Assembly: GCF_003049575.1 (NCBI RefSeq)
Contig: NZ_PYWI01000036.1
Span: 1-36,060 of the forward strand
DNA from: Lysinibacillus parviboronicapiens
GTDB lineage: Bacteria > Bacillota > Bacilli > Bacillales_A > Planococcaceae
Direction: 5' to 3'
Length of the DNA: 36,060 nt
Part shown: piece after piece, positions 1-8,013 of the stretch
Position numbering within the stretch: the stretch's first letter is position 1
Layout: every line of letters begins with the position of its first letter
Translations under genes and position numbers: made by a program
The notes under the pieces: model-generated
The model's input: only the letters and a program-made list of their open reading frames with translations
What the model was told of the DNA's origin: nothing
The model's database searches: none

Positions 1-19
1 AGATGTGTATAAGAGACAG
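1..19 (+). other. Tn5/Nextera mosaic-end adapter remnant
   Basis: The first 19 bases read AGATGTGTATAAGAGACAG, which is exactly the transposase mosaic-end used in Nextera libraries. It replaces the 5' part of the tRNA-His gene that should be here. It is almost certainly untrimmed adapter at a contig end, not genomic DNA. Confidence 0.95.
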
Positions 20-81
20 GTGGTTAACGCACCTGATTGTGGTTCAGGCATTCGTGGGTTCGATTCCCATCAGTCGCCCCA
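20..81 (+). tRNA. tRNA-His (GTG), 5' truncated
   Basis: The anticodon arm CTGATTGTGGTTCAG has a GTG anticodon, followed by a T-arm with GTTCGATTC and a 3' end GTCGCCCCA with an encoded CA. The extra C73 that pairs with G-1 of tRNA-His is present. The 5' acceptor strand is missing because adapter sequence begins upstream. It is the first member of a five-tRNA cluster. Confidence 0.9.
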
Positions 82-100
82 TTTTCATAAAATTATCTTT

Positions 101-175
101 TGGGGTATAGCCAAGCGGTAAGGCAACGGATTTTGATTCCGTCACGCCCTGGTTCGAATCCAGGTACCCCAGCCA
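101..175 (+). tRNA. tRNA-Gln (TTG)
   Basis: A complete 75-nt cloverleaf: acceptor TGGGGTA pairs with TACCCCA, the anticodon loop TTTTGAT has a TTG anticodon, the T-loop is GTTCGAATC, and CCA is encoded. It lies 19 nt after tRNA-His in the same cluster. Confidence 0.95.
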
Positions 176-181
176 TTTATT

Positions 182-256
182 GCGGAAGTAGTTCAGTGGT
201 AGAACACCACCTTGCCAAGGTGGGGGTCGCGAGTTCGAACCTCGTCTTCCGCTCCA
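182..256 (+). tRNA. tRNA-Gly (GCC)
   Basis: A complete 75-nt cloverleaf: acceptor GCGGAAG pairs with CTTCCGC, the anticodon stem-loop CCACC-TTGCCAA-GGTGG has a GCC anticodon, the T-loop is GTTCGAACC, and CCA is encoded. Confidence 0.95.
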
Positions 257-264
257 ATTTTTAT

Positions 265-338
265 GGCGGCATAGCCAAGTGGTAAGGCACAGGTCTGCAA
301 CACCTTTATCACCGGTTCAAATCCGGTTGCCGCCTCCA
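265..338 (+). tRNA. tRNA-Cys (GCA)
   Basis: A complete 74-nt cloverleaf: acceptor GGCGGCA pairs with TGCCGCC, the anticodon loop CTGCAAC has a GCA anticodon, the T-loop is GTTCAAATC, and CCA is encoded. A terminator follows 18 nt downstream. Confidence 0.95.
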
Positions 339-355
339 TAATGTTTTTTAACAAC

Positions 356-378
356 AATCGGATTATCCGATTTTTTTT
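356..378 (+). terminator. Terminator inside the tRNA cluster
   Basis: Stem AATCGGA/TCCGATT with a TTA loop, followed by a run of eight T. It sits between tRNA-Cys and tRNA-Leu, so the Leu gene is expressed either by read-through or from its own promoter. Confidence 0.75.
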
Positions 379-394
379 ATCTCTAAGGTCTCAT

Positions 395-478
395 GCCGGT
401 GTGGCGGAATTGGCAGACGCGCACGACTCAAAATCGTGTTCCTTTGGAGTGTCGGTTCGACCCCGACCACCGGTACCA
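395..478 (+). tRNA. tRNA-Leu (CAA)
   Basis: An 84-nt type II tRNA with a long variable arm. The acceptor is GCCGGTG, the anticodon loop CTCAAAA has a CAA anticodon, the T-loop is GTTCGACCC, and CCA is encoded. It is the last gene of the cluster. Confidence 0.95.
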
Positions 479-494
479 TTAAATGATTAATTAC

Positions 495-527
495 AAGACT
501 TCAACGATTATGTTGAGGTCTTTTTTC
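495..527 (+). terminator. Terminator of the tRNA cluster
   Basis: Stem AGACTTCAAC/GTTGAGGTCT (one G-U pair) with a 6-nt loop, followed by six T. It lies 17 nt after tRNA-Leu. Confidence 0.85.
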
Positions 528-621
528 TTTGTTCGTAGCATAGCAAAATTATTTATAAACTTGATCTGTACTTGATTGCAGGGAATACCATCCATATCAG
601 GTAAGGCTATAAGCTTTATAG

Positions 622-627
622 TATAAT
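622..627 (+). promoter_or_regulatory. Possible -10 box of the MazG-like gene
   Basis: A perfect TATAAT lies 36 nt upstream of the chosen start. No convincing -35 hexamer is seen at the right distance, so this is only a candidate. Confidence 0.35.
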
Positions 628-662
628 TTCATTTATACAACAAGGAAATGGGGCATAGGTTT

Positions 663-980
663 ATGGAATTAAATGATTTTCAATTGTGGATAAAAGATTA
701 CTATGAAACACGAGGGTGGTCAGACTTAAATATCTTTACACGGATCGGCTTTTTGGCCGAAGAAACGGGAGAAGTAGCACGTGCGATTCGAGCACTTGAA
801 ATAGGAAGAGACCGACCAGATGAAAAGGTAGGTTCCTATGAAGAGAATAAACAAGAATTAGTAGAGGAACTTGGCGATGTATTAGGAAATATCATTGTGA
901 TTGCCAATAAGTATGATATTTCACTTGAGGAAATTTTCAGTGCCCACCAAGAAAAATTACTAAAGCGCTACAAAGGATAA
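663..980 (+). CDS. MazG-like nucleotide pyrophosphohydrolase
   Basis: A 105-residue single-domain all-alpha NTP pyrophosphohydrolase of the MazG-like superfamily. Such enzymes hydrolyse (d)NTPs to the monophosphate and pyrophosphate, often as house-cleaning of non-canonical nucleotides. The metal-binding signature is visible as EETGE near residues 33-37 and EELGD about 35 residues later, the usual EExxE/ExxD arrangement. The start at 663 (MELNDFQ) is preferred over the in-frame ATG at 648: at 648 an AAGGAA abuts the start codon with no spacer, while GGGG lies 9 nt before 663. The stop codon is followed in the same reading frame by remains of a glyoxalase-fold gene. The exact nucleotide substrate cannot be told from sequence. 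Confidence 0.85.
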   Translation: MELNDFQLWIKDYYETRGWSDLNIFTRIGFLAEETGEVARAIRALEIGRDRPDEKVGSYEENKQELVEELGDVLGNIIVIANKYDISLEEIFSAHQEKLLKRYKG

Positions 981-1203
981 GATGAAATCTGCGTAGTTAC
1001 CGTGAACTATATAATTGGAAAGGGACCAAATGATTATCCTCATGGAACTCATATTCTAATTGAAGATGATGCAAGATGCTATTTCAAAAGCTAAGGAACA
1101 TGGTGCGATAATCGTCTGAGATAAAATGGAGTTTAATAATTTTTATCTGGCATATTTGGTTGATCCTACTGGACTTGGTCTAGGTTTAATACAAAAGAAA
1201 TAA
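981..1203 (+). pseudogene. VOC/glyoxalase-fold protein remnant
   Basis: Conceptual translation gives two matching pieces of a VOC (glyoxalase/bleomycin-resistance fold) protein: TVNYIIGKGPNDYPHGTH in one frame, then DAISKAKEHGAIIV, a TGA stop at 1117-1119, and DKMEFNNFYLAYLVDPTG and a LGLIQKK end in the next frame. A +1 frameshift near 1065-1070 and the internal stop disable it. The first 60 or more residues are gone, and the remnant begins directly after the stop of the MazG-like gene in the same frame, which suggests a deletion joined them. No start codon or ribosome site serves it. It is decaying and probably not expressed as protein. Confidence 0.75.
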
Positions 1204-1240
1204 TTAATAAAGTCATTGAATGTAAAATACAATGATGACC

Positions 1241-1273
1241 CCCTCTACAGCTTATAGTAGAGGGTTTTTTTTT
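1241..1273 (+). terminator. Terminator after the VOC remnant
   Basis: Perfect 8-bp stem CCCTCTAC/GTAGAGGG with an 8-nt loop and nine T. It lies 38 nt after the VOC remnant stop and probably ends the MazG-like transcript. Between it and 1492 I see only the leader of the SLH gene. Confidence 0.85.
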
Positions 1274-1492
1274 GCTACAGACTAGATAGAAGAAAAAATC
1301 ACGTATATTTCTCAGGCGTAAAAGGATAAGACAATGGGTATGGGTAAGTAATACAAATGGATAGGTGGATGTCATGAAATATCAAAGAATATAATAAACA
1401 ACGTTATTGCTATGCTATTTTTGGAGATTATATCTAATTGTTGTTGATGGAGAATAGGATAAGAAGGATGAAAGAAAAATAGGGGGAATGAC

Positions 1493-2584
1493 ATGAATAA
1501 AATTACTAAGATTCTGTGTGTGGCTGTGCTTTCTGTATGGATATTACAAATTCAACCGGTTTATGCAGCCAGTTTTAAAGATGTAACATCCGAAAATGTG
1601 TTAGCAACTGAAATTGATTATTTAGTAGAAAGAGGCATTATCAAGGGGTATCCTAATGGCATGTTTAAACCAAATGACTATGTGACAAAGGCACAAGTAG
1701 CTGTAATGTTAACACGAGCGCTAGGATTGAAGACAACGAACGTAAAAAATCCGAAATATCTAGATGTACCAACAACACATATCTATTTTAAAGAAATAGC
1801 GGCTACGCAAAATGCTGGAATTTTCGATGCAACAAAGAAATTTAAACCAGATGGTACGCTTTCTAGAGGAGAAATGGCGATTGTTCTACAAAGGGCCTTT
1901 AAACTAAAAGGATCAAATTCGTATCAATTTACAGATGTTACAGAAAAGACAATAGGATATAAGGAAATTTTAGCAATTGCGAATAATAATATTACAAGGG
2001 GTTATCAGGATGGTTCATTTAAACCAAATTTACCGCTAACACGAGCACATTTTTCAGCATTTATGGCCCGAGCCTTAACACTTTCAAAAGTGAATCTTTT
2101 AAAGGATCCTGCGTATGTATACACGTATGCTTTTTATTCGCCTGATAAGGATATGAGGTATACATTAAATTATCAATATAGCCATAACGATAATAAAAAT
2201 GACGTTTGGACGGTTACAAATAGGAGTACGCAAGAGCCATTTAATGATGAACTGCTTTATGGCGACGATACTGTATATGGACAAGCAATTGCTGCAGATT
2301 TTAGCACGCATTATGATTTATTTATAGAATTGCCGCTGCGAATTGGTGTAATTGTACATGAAGATGACGATGGTCCTGTAAATGGTAATCGAATTACAGT
2401 TAAAATGACGGATGGGACAGTTCGTGCAGGCGGAGTCAACTATAAAAACGTCGCTATATTAGAAGAGACATTTATATATAGTGATGTAGTGAAAACCTAC
2501 TACTTTGTAGATGGTATCGGCTTAGTAAAGGAGCTGCATGACGAGGAAGTTATTTATGAGTTACTAAAGCGTTCGAAAAATTAA
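1493..2584 (+). CDS. Exported SLH-domain surface protein
   Basis: A 363-residue protein with a signal peptide (MNKITKILCVAVLSVW, cleavage after VYA-A near residue 25) and three consecutive S-layer homology repeats at about 26-80, 85-140 and 145-200. The repeats open with FKDV, YLDV and FTDV and carry KPN/KPD and LTR/VTK-type motifs. SLH repeats bind pyruvylated secondary wall polysaccharide, so the protein should sit in the cell wall. The last ~160 residues are Tyr- and Asp-rich, end in a section with YYFVDGIGLVKEL, and match no domain I recognise with confidence. AGGGGGAA lies 4 nt before the ATG. It is a single-gene unit with its own terminator and points toward a convergent acetyltransferase gene. 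Function beyond wall anchoring is unknown. Confidence 0.88.
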   Translation: MNKITKILCVAVLSVWILQIQPVYAASFKDVTSENVLATEIDYLVERGIIKGYPNGMFKPNDYVTKAQVAVMLTRALGLKTTNVKNPKYLDVPTTHIYFKEIAATQNAGIFDATKKFKPDGTLSRGEMAIVLQRAFKLKGSNSYQFTDVTEKTIGYKEILAIANNNITRGYQDGSFKPNLPLTRAHFSAFMARALTLSKVNLLKDPAYVYTYAFYSPDKDMRYTLNYQYSHNDNKNDVWTVTNRSTQEPFNDELLYGDDTVYGQAIAADFSTHYDLFIELPLRIGVIVHEDDDGPVNGNRITVKMTDGTVRAGGVNYKNVAILEETFIYSDVVKTYYFVDGIGLVKELHDEEVIYELLKRSKN

Positions 2585-2589
2585 TATGA

Positions 2590-2620
2590 ATAAGGATGCA
2601 TTTATTCGATGCATCCTTAT
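2590..2620. terminator. Bidirectional terminator
   Basis: Perfect 12-bp stem ATAAGGATGCAT/ATGCATCCTTAT with a 7-nt loop between the convergent SLH gene (+) and NAT gene (-). It abuts the NAT stop codon. T-runs are short on both sides, so efficiency is uncertain. Confidence 0.7.
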
Positions 2621-3364
2621 TTAGAACAGTGAAATATGAAAATAACGATTCAGCGCTTGTAACCACTCTTTGTCGCTATGTGTTGTATAGGTTGTAAGGG
2701 ATTGACCTTCATATATGCGAAATTCATTATTGAGCATAGTGTGTCGTCCACGTGGGGTACGAATCATCGCAATTTTATTGGTTTGTTTAGAAAGCCGTGG
2801 GGCAAATCTAGCATCGTTAGCATCATCCGTAAAGCAATAGAGTAAACGCCATTTATGTGGAGTTTGCTCATAGAGCATCCAGCCATATATTTCATCCCAT
2901 TCAATTTTGTAAAGCTCATTGCCTTCACGATGCTGATGGCCAGCAATTAAAGGTACTGGCTTACAGGGAGCGAGTGCACCTACGCCAACATCTGAAATAT
3001 AATGTAAACCTTCAAAAGTGACGAGAAGTAGCTGATGCATAGGGACTTCTTCAGGAGGTGTTCCGTCTTCGATATTACGCCAAAATTGCGCATAGCGGTT
3101 TGTAACAGTAAAACCGAGCTCACGTAGGAGCCAGCTAAATAAAATATTTAGCTCAAAACAATTACCTCCGCGTTTTTGAACAATCATTTTACGAAAAAGA
3201 TCAGGGATAGCGAAGGAGATACTATGTTTCAACGCCACGTCTAAATTTTCATATGGAATTGTATGGAGATGGCAAGTTTGCAAGTGCCCCAAAAGCTTAA
3301 TGGATGGCTCTAAAGGACCTTGAAATTTAATATGTTGTAAGTACTGTTGTATTTGTGAAATTAT
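2621..3364 (-). CDS. Arylamine N-acetyltransferase, probable AUA start
   Basis: NAT family enzyme that transfers acetyl from acetyl-CoA to arylamines and hydrazines in the cytosol. The catalytic Cys sits in RGGNCFELN, His in PMHQLLLV and Asp in ISDVGVG. The first conventional start (TTG at 3292) would give 223 residues, has no ribosome site and cuts off the conserved N-terminus. Upstream in frame the sequence continues with NAT-like residues (QQYLQHIKFQGPLEPSIKLL) back to an ATA codon at 3362-3364, which lies 8 nt after GGAAGTGAGG. From that codon the protein is 247 residues and the triad falls at C69, H110 and D125. Cys69 is the canonical NAT position, which supports this start. Either AUA is used, or an ATG-to-ATA change has impaired a once-normal gene. 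Confidence 0.75.
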   Translation of the reverse strand: MISQIQQYLQHIKFQGPLEPSIKLLGHLQTCHLHTIPYENLDVALKHSISFAIPDLFRKMIVQKRGGNCFELNILFSWLLRELGFTVTNRYAQFWRNIEDGTPPEEVPMHQLLLVTFEGLHYISDVGVGALAPCKPVPLIAGHQHREGNELYKIEWDEIYGWMLYEQTPHKWRLLYCFTDDANDARFAPRLSKQTNKIAMIRTPRGRHTMLNNEFRIYEGQSLTTYTTHSDKEWLQALNRYFHISLF

Positions 3365-3486
3365 AAAAATCGCCTCACTTCCTTACTATTTAACATAACC
3401 GAATTGTTAAAAGAATACACGCATAAAGATTGATAAAGAAAATAATAGAAAAGTAATTAGATAACTTGTAAAATTAATATATTAGC

Positions 3487-3498
3487 TACTAATTAGTA
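3487..3498. promoter_or_regulatory. Palindrome upstream of nagB
   Basis: A perfect 12-bp palindrome TACTAATTAGTA about 50 nt upstream of nagB. It could be an operator but does not match a site I know, and AT-rich palindromes occur by chance. Confidence 0.3.
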
Positions 3499-3548
3499 AA
3501 ATATTTTCCATTTTAGTTAATAATAATGATTGTAAGGAAGGTATATGG

Positions 3549-4274
3549 ATGACAAGTACAATGAAGTGGATAGAAGTAAATTCATATGATGAAATGAGTG
3601 CAGTGGCAGCAAATATTTTCACGGAGCAACTGAAAGCAAAGCCTGCTAGTATTTTAGGTCTTGCTACAGGAGGTTCGCCAGTTGGGATGTATAAGGAATT
3701 AGTCAAACGCCAACAAGCGGGAGATATTACTTTTAAAGATGTGAAAACGTTTAATCTGGATGAATATGTCGGTCTAGATCAATCGAGTCCAGCAAGTTAC
3801 TGGACATTTATGCACGAGAACTTATTTAATCATGTAGATATGAAGGAAGAAAATATTCAATTACCAAATGGCAAAGTGGACGATCTAGCGGCTGAGTGTG
3901 TTGCATACGATGACCGTATAGCAGAAGCTGGTGGAATTGACTTGCAACTACTAGGAATTGGTGTTAACGGACATATTGGCTTTAATGAGCCTGGCACATC
4001 GTTTACATCATTAACGAATATTGTGGAGTTAACTGAATCTACACGAACTGAAAATGCTATTTATTTTGATGATCCAGCAGACGTACCGACGCAAGCCATT
4101 ACAATGGGCATTCAATCGATTATGAATGCTAAAGCAATTGTATTAATCGCGTTTGGTGAGAAAAAACTAGAGGCAATTGAAAAGTTAAAAAGTGGTGTTG
4201 TGACGGAAGATTTTCCAGCTAGCCAATTGTTGAATCACCCCAATGTAACTATTATTTACGGTGGTACAAAATAA
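3549..4274 (+). CDS. nagB: Glucosamine-6-phosphate deaminase
   Basis: Converts glucosamine-6-phosphate to fructose-6-phosphate and ammonia, the last step feeding amino sugars into glycolysis. The 241 residues match the short Gram-positive form. Visible motifs are the phosphate loop LATGGSPVGMYKE (38-50), FNLDEYVGL with the general-base Asp71, and GVNGHIGFNEPG with His142 and Glu147. Asn140 stands where the E. coli enzyme has Asp, as usual in bacilli. GTAAGGAAGG lies about 7 nt before the ATG. No nagA or nagR lies beside it, so here it is a stand-alone gene with its own terminator. Confidence 0.95.
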   Translation: MTSTMKWIEVNSYDEMSAVAANIFTEQLKAKPASILGLATGGSPVGMYKELVKRQQAGDITFKDVKTFNLDEYVGLDQSSPASYWTFMHENLFNHVDMKEENIQLPNGKVDDLAAECVAYDDRIAEAGGIDLQLLGIGVNGHIGFNEPGTSFTSLTNIVELTESTRTENAIYFDDPADVPTQAITMGIQSIMNAKAIVLIAFGEKKLEAIEKLKSGVVTEDFPASQLLNHPNVTIIYGGTK

Positions 4275-4282
4275 GAAAAAAA

Positions 4283-4320
4283 GCGTAGACTCCATTTTTT
4301 GAAGTCTACGTTTATTATTT
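4283..4320 (+). terminator. Terminator of nagB
   Basis: Perfect 8-bp stem CGTAGACT/AGTCTACG (4285-4292 and 4304-4311) followed by TTTATTATTTT, starting 10 nt after the nagB stop. It may also serve the convergent EamA pseudogene. Confidence 0.8.
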
Positions 4321-4321
4321 T

Positions 4322-5192
4322 CTACCACTTAATATAAACACCAGCGACGACGGCAAGCCCACCTATAAACTGAAATCCATGTAGCTTTTCGCCGAGAAAG
4401 ATTACAGCAAAAATTGACGCAAATACAGGGATAAAATTTCGGTAAATGCTTGCTTTGTTAGCACCAAGTTGGATGACACCGCTATTCCAACTAGAAAGGC
4501 TATAATGGATGCGAAAACGCCAACCTATAAAATCGCTGCAATCGTTGACCATTGCCAGTGAATGGAGCTCGTCAATGTCATAGATTCATATATATAGAAT
4601 GGTAGCAGCATAACAGCTCCTATAAAGATTGTTACAAGAAAAGTAGATTGCCCTGGTAAGCGTCCTGCATAGTGCTTTACAAGGAGTGAATAAATGCTCC
4701 AACAGAACACGGCAACTACAACAATTATGTCACCTTTATTGAATGTAAAATCCACCAAGCTTGCAACAGAGCCCCCAGAAATGATGAAAAACACACCACT
4801 AAGTGATAAGGTCGCTCCGAGAATTTGAAACCTAGATAGTTTTTCCTTTAAAAAAATAAAAGATAGCATATAAATCATAATGGGGGTTGATGAATTCATG
4901 AGCGATGATTTATGGAAGTCGTGTAATGTAGCCCAATATAGACGAGCGTATTAAATGCTGCGACCCCTGTTAATGCTAACAGGAGTACAATTGGCCATTG
5001 AGCCTTTAGTATATGCCATTCGCGTTTTAAGTTGCCTAAAGCAATTGGAAAAAAGATGATAAAGGCAACACACCAGCGTAAGAAGGCAAGGGTAAGTCGT
5101 GGAATATCATCGCTTACTGCACGACCAATAACGAAATTACCACCCCATAATAATGTCGCGAGTAGTAATAGTGCGTATGGTGGTATTTTCAT
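4322..5192 (-). pseudogene. EamA/DMT-family transporter, three lesions
   Basis: Three overlapping ORF pieces together make one ~290-residue drug/metabolite transporter with about ten membrane segments: N-terminal piece LLWGGNFVIGRAVSDDIPR, middle piece with FIFLKEKLSRFQILGA, and C-terminal piece with VFASIFAVIFLGEKLHGFQ. Reading the minus strand, I see a one-base loss near 4907 (ATA AAT then CA TCG CTC ATG, restoring INASLMNSS if a G is added), a TAG stop at 4525-4527 in ILxVGVFASIIAFL, and a second one-base loss near 4490 before WNSGVIQLGANKAS. None is in a homopolymer, so these look like true mutations. The start is at 5192. EamA proteins export metabolites; this one should be dead. Confidence 0.88.
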
Positions 5193-5378
5193 GATAATAA
5201 ATCTTCCTTAATTTACTCAGTAATATTCATCTTATATGGAACGTGCATTGGGCAAATGCAAAAAATCCAAATTGAATAGTCAGAATCCAACATCAGTTAT
5301 AGTCAATAATACTAGGAATAATCAATGATGCAAAGTTATACATATGCTAGAATAAAGAAAAGTATAGGAGGGGTTATT

Positions 5379-6281
5379 GTGAAAAATACAGTACCACGTT
5401 TGGTCAAAGGTGATACAGTGGGTCTTGTAGCATTATCTAGCCTTGTTGAGCCAGAAAAGCTTGGGGAAGCATTAGCCTTTCTTGACGAATTGGACCTACG
5501 TTATAAAATAGGCGATACAATTAATGCTAAGCATGACTATTTAGCTGGTAGTGATGAGGAGCGGCTTGCAGATTTTCATGCAATGGTGAAGGACCCTGAG
5601 GTGAAGGCTATTTTTTGTGTAAAGGGTGGTTATGGCTCTGCTCGTATTGCAGGAAAGATAGATTATGATCTACTTGCAGAAAATCCAAAAATTTTCTGGG
5701 GCTTCTCAGATCTTACATATTTGCATGGTGCGATTCATGAATTTGCAGATTTAGTAACCTTCCATGGACCGATGCTAATGGCTGCAAGTAAAATGGATGA
5801 TATATCGAAGAAAATGTTTTTACAGCTCTTTACACCGATGGAAGTTCAATATACGGAAATGCTATCGCCTCTAACGGCGATTGCCCCAGGTGTTGCACGC
5901 GGTCAAATTGTAGGGGGGAATTTACGTCGACTTGTAAGTACTCTTGGTACGAAGTTTGAAGTTCGTACAGAGAGTAAAATTTTATTGATAGAGGATATAG
6001 CCGAGTCAATCCCACGTATTGATTCCATGCTGCAACAATTAAAGCAAGCCCGCAAACTCGAACAGTTGGCTGGGGTTATTATTGGTTCCTTTACGCAAAC
6101 TGGGGCAGATGAAGCGGCGCTTTTAACGTTAATGACAGAGTATTTTGCAGAACTAGGTGTCCCAGTAGTAGCTGGCTTTAAAATCGGACATGAAACAACA
6201 AACATTGCCATACCTTTAGGGGTAGATGCCATTTTAGATGCACAGGAAAAAGTCTTAAGAATTTTACCAGGTGTGCATTAA
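5379..6281 (+). CDS. LD-carboxypeptidase (peptidase S66)
   Basis: A 300-residue serine peptidase of family S66 (LdcA/MccF-like), which removes the terminal D-residue from muropeptide tetrapeptides during wall recycling, or in MccF relatives cleaves microcin-type conjugates. The Ser-Glu-His triad is visible as Ser110 in FWGFSD, Glu205 in LLIEDI and His271 in KIGHET. KGGYGSARI near residues 82-90 is also typical. The start is GTG at 5379 with AGGAGGGG 5 nt upstream; the upstream in-frame ATG at 5325 has no ribosome site. It has no signal peptide, so it acts in the cytosol. Recycling and immunity roles cannot be separated from sequence alone. It is a single-gene unit. Confidence 0.9.
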   Translation: MKNTVPRLVKGDTVGLVALSSLVEPEKLGEALAFLDELDLRYKIGDTINAKHDYLAGSDEERLADFHAMVKDPEVKAIFCVKGGYGSARIAGKIDYDLLAENPKIFWGFSDLTYLHGAIHEFADLVTFHGPMLMAASKMDDISKKMFLQLFTPMEVQYTEMLSPLTAIAPGVARGQIVGGNLRRLVSTLGTKFEVRTESKILLIEDIAESIPRIDSMLQQLKQARKLEQLAGVIIGSFTQTGADEAALLTLMTEYFAELGVPVVAGFKIGHETTNIAIPLGVDAILDAQEKVLRILPGVH

Positions 6282-6291
6282 ATAAAAGAAG

Positions 6292-6330
6292 AAGCGTTCT
6301 GCAAGTTTGAAAATGCAGAACGCTTTTTTT
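6292..6330. terminator. Bidirectional terminator
   Basis: Perfect 12-bp stem AAGCGTTCTGCA/TGCAGAACGCTT with a 10-nt loop and seven T, between the convergent LD-carboxypeptidase and catalase genes. It touches the catalase stop. Confidence 0.9.
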
Positions 6331-7915
6331 AATACGGCTCAGCATCATGCCCTTTGTTAACGGCATCGTTAGGGGCATCGTCACCGTCGATATTGCCAAG
6401 AGGTCGAGCAGTTGAAGTGTCTTTTTGTGCCTTTTGCAGTCCTTCTTTTAAAAGACGACCATATTCTTCATCCGCTTCTTGTGCAAGGGCAATCATTGCT
6501 TCTTGAATAGAAATTTTGCAGCTCGATAAATCACGAATAAGATTTCCTAAAAGTTCGTCTCGCTCCCATTGCTCGAAATTACGATATGTTTCCCCCGCTT
6601 GTTTCGTGTTATTTTGACGATCAATCGATTCGCGTACGAGATGACCTTCCACAAGAGGTGTATATTCTTTAGCTGATTGTGATGCTTCCTTTAAGCCATT
6701 TAACATGGAAGGCTCATAGTTAATATGTGGATTTTGGCCTGGTGCTAAATCGCGCTTATACAGCATTTGTCCACCATTTTGATTCGTTGCAACACGTTTC
6801 TTTGGTGCATTAATGGGAAGCTGTAAATAATTTGCTCCGACTCGATGACGCTGTGTGTCAGAGTAAGAGAAAGTTCGTCCCTGCAACATTTTATCATCAG
6901 AGAAATCTAGACCATCCACTAGGACACCTGTACCGAAAGTTGCCTGTTCAACCTCTGCAAAATAGTCTTCTGGGTTTTTATTTAATACCATCTTGCCTAC
7001 GGGGTACCACGGGAATTTGTCGTTTGGCCAAAGCTTTGTATCGTCTAGAGGATCAAAATCAAGCTCAGGATGTGGCCCATCCTCCATAATTTGAACATTT
7101 AACTCCCATTCAGGATAATCACCACGTTCAATTGCATCGTATAAGTCTTGGGTTGCATGGTTGAAATTTTTCATTTGAATTTCTTCGGCTTCTTTTTGTG
7201 TTAAATTTTTGATGCCTTGTAATGGCTCCCAATGATACTTTACTAATACTGCTTTGCCATCACTATTCACCCATTTATACGTATTAACGCCGGAGCCTTG
7301 CATCATTCGATAATTAGCTGGAATGCCCCAAGGTGAGTAAACAAAGGTCACCATATGAAAGGATTCTGGTGAACTCGCACAGAAATCAAAAAAGCGTTCA
7401 ACATCTTGAATATTTGTTATCGGATCGGGCTTGAAAGCATGAATCATGTCTGGGAATTTCATAGCATCGCGAATAAAGAAAATCTTTAAATTATTGCCGA
7501 CTAAATCCCAGTTACCATCCTCTGTATAAAACTTTACGGCAAAGCCTCGCGGATCACGAAGGGTTTCAGGTGAATGCCCACCATGAATAACTGTTGAAAA
7601 GCGAACGAAAACAGGTGTTTGTTTCCCCTTGTTTTGAAAAACCTTAGCCCTTGTATACTTAGAAATAGGATTATTGCCGACTCCACCATATGTTTCAAAG
7701 TAGCCATGTGCACCAGCACCACGCGCATGAACAACACGCTCTGGAATACGTTCGCGATCAAAATGACTTATTTTCTCTAAGAAATCATAATTCTCAAGTG
7801 TTGCTGGTCCGCGATTCCCTACTGTTCGTAGATTTTGATTGTTGGTAATTGGGTGGCCTTGTCGATTAGTCAATGTATCATCATTTTCAAATTGCGAATT
7901 ATTTTGCTTTGTCAT
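6329..7915 (-). CDS. Heme catalase (monofunctional, KatA/KatX type)
   Basis: Breaks down hydrogen peroxide to water and oxygen. The 528 residues carry the distal His63 in [11 protein letters not shown], Asn135 in [10 protein letters not shown] and the proximal heme ligand Tyr351 with Arg347 in [14 protein letters not shown]-terminal extension to residue 528 includes [13 protein letters not shown] and a charged tail. The length is nearer B. subtilis KatX (spore catalase) than vegetative KatA. The ATG at 7915 is chosen because AAAGGGG lies 7 nt upstream; the longer frame to 7975 has none. No PerR box was found nearby. A terminator-like hairpin lies in the 5' leader on the same strand, so expression may be attenuated or insulated there. 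Confidence 0.93.
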   Translation of the reverse strand: MTKQNNSQFENDDTLTNRQGHPITNNQNLRTVGNRGPATLENYDFLEKISHFDRERIPERVVHARGAGAHGYFETYGGVGNNPISKYTRAKVFQNKGKQTPVFVRFSTVIHGGHSPETLRDPRGFAVKFYTEDGNWDLVGNNLKIFFIRDAMKFPDMIHAFKPDPITNIQDVERFFDFCASSPESFHMVTFVYSPWGIPANYRMMQGSGVNTYKWVNSDGKAVLVKYHWEPLQGIKNLTQKEAEEIQMKNFNHATQDLYDAIERGDYPEWELNVQIMEDGPHPELDFDPLDDTKLWPNDKFPWYPVGKMVLNKNPEDYFAEVEQATFGTGVLVDGLDFSDDKMLQGRTFSYSDTQRHRVGANYLQLPINAPKKRVATNQNGGQMLYKRDLAPGQNPHINYEPSMLNGLKEASQSAKEYTPLVEGHLVRESIDRQNNTKQAGETYRNFEQWERDELLGNLIRDLSSCKISIQEAMIALAQEADEEYGRLLKEGLQKAQKDTSTARPLGNIDGDDAPNDAVNKGHDAEPY

Positions 7916-7975
7916 TGTATTACCCCTTTCTTTGGTATACAGCCATTCTGTCCGTGATAGGGGCAAACTAGACAT

Positions 7976-8013
7976 AAAAAAACTCTCTTACACACATAGT
8001 GCAAGAGAGTTTT
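7976..8013 (-). terminator. Terminator-like hairpin in the catalase leader
   Basis: Read on the minus strand: an 11-bp stem AAAACTCTCTT/AAGAGAGTTTT extended by CAC/GTG past one mismatch, 5-nt loop, then a T-run of seven. It ends 60 nt before the catalase start. It either stops transcripts arriving from the 9.1-8.4 kb genes or acts as an attenuator of the catalase gene. Confidence 0.7.

Noticed and set aside
100..285. Open reading frame across the tRNA cluster
   Set aside because: It covers tRNA-Gln and tRNA-Gly; the frame is a by-product of the tRNA genes.
648..662. Upstream ATG of the MazG-like gene
   Set aside because: The ribosome-site-like AAGGAA directly touches this ATG; the ATG at 663 has a normal spacing.
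3482..3706. Minus-strand frame overlapping nagB
   Set aside because: Antisense shadow of nagB, with no ribosome site or family match.
5903..6232. 109-codon minus-strand frame inside the LD-carboxypeptidase gene
   Set aside because: Antisense to an intact catalytic domain; composition is that of a shadow frame.
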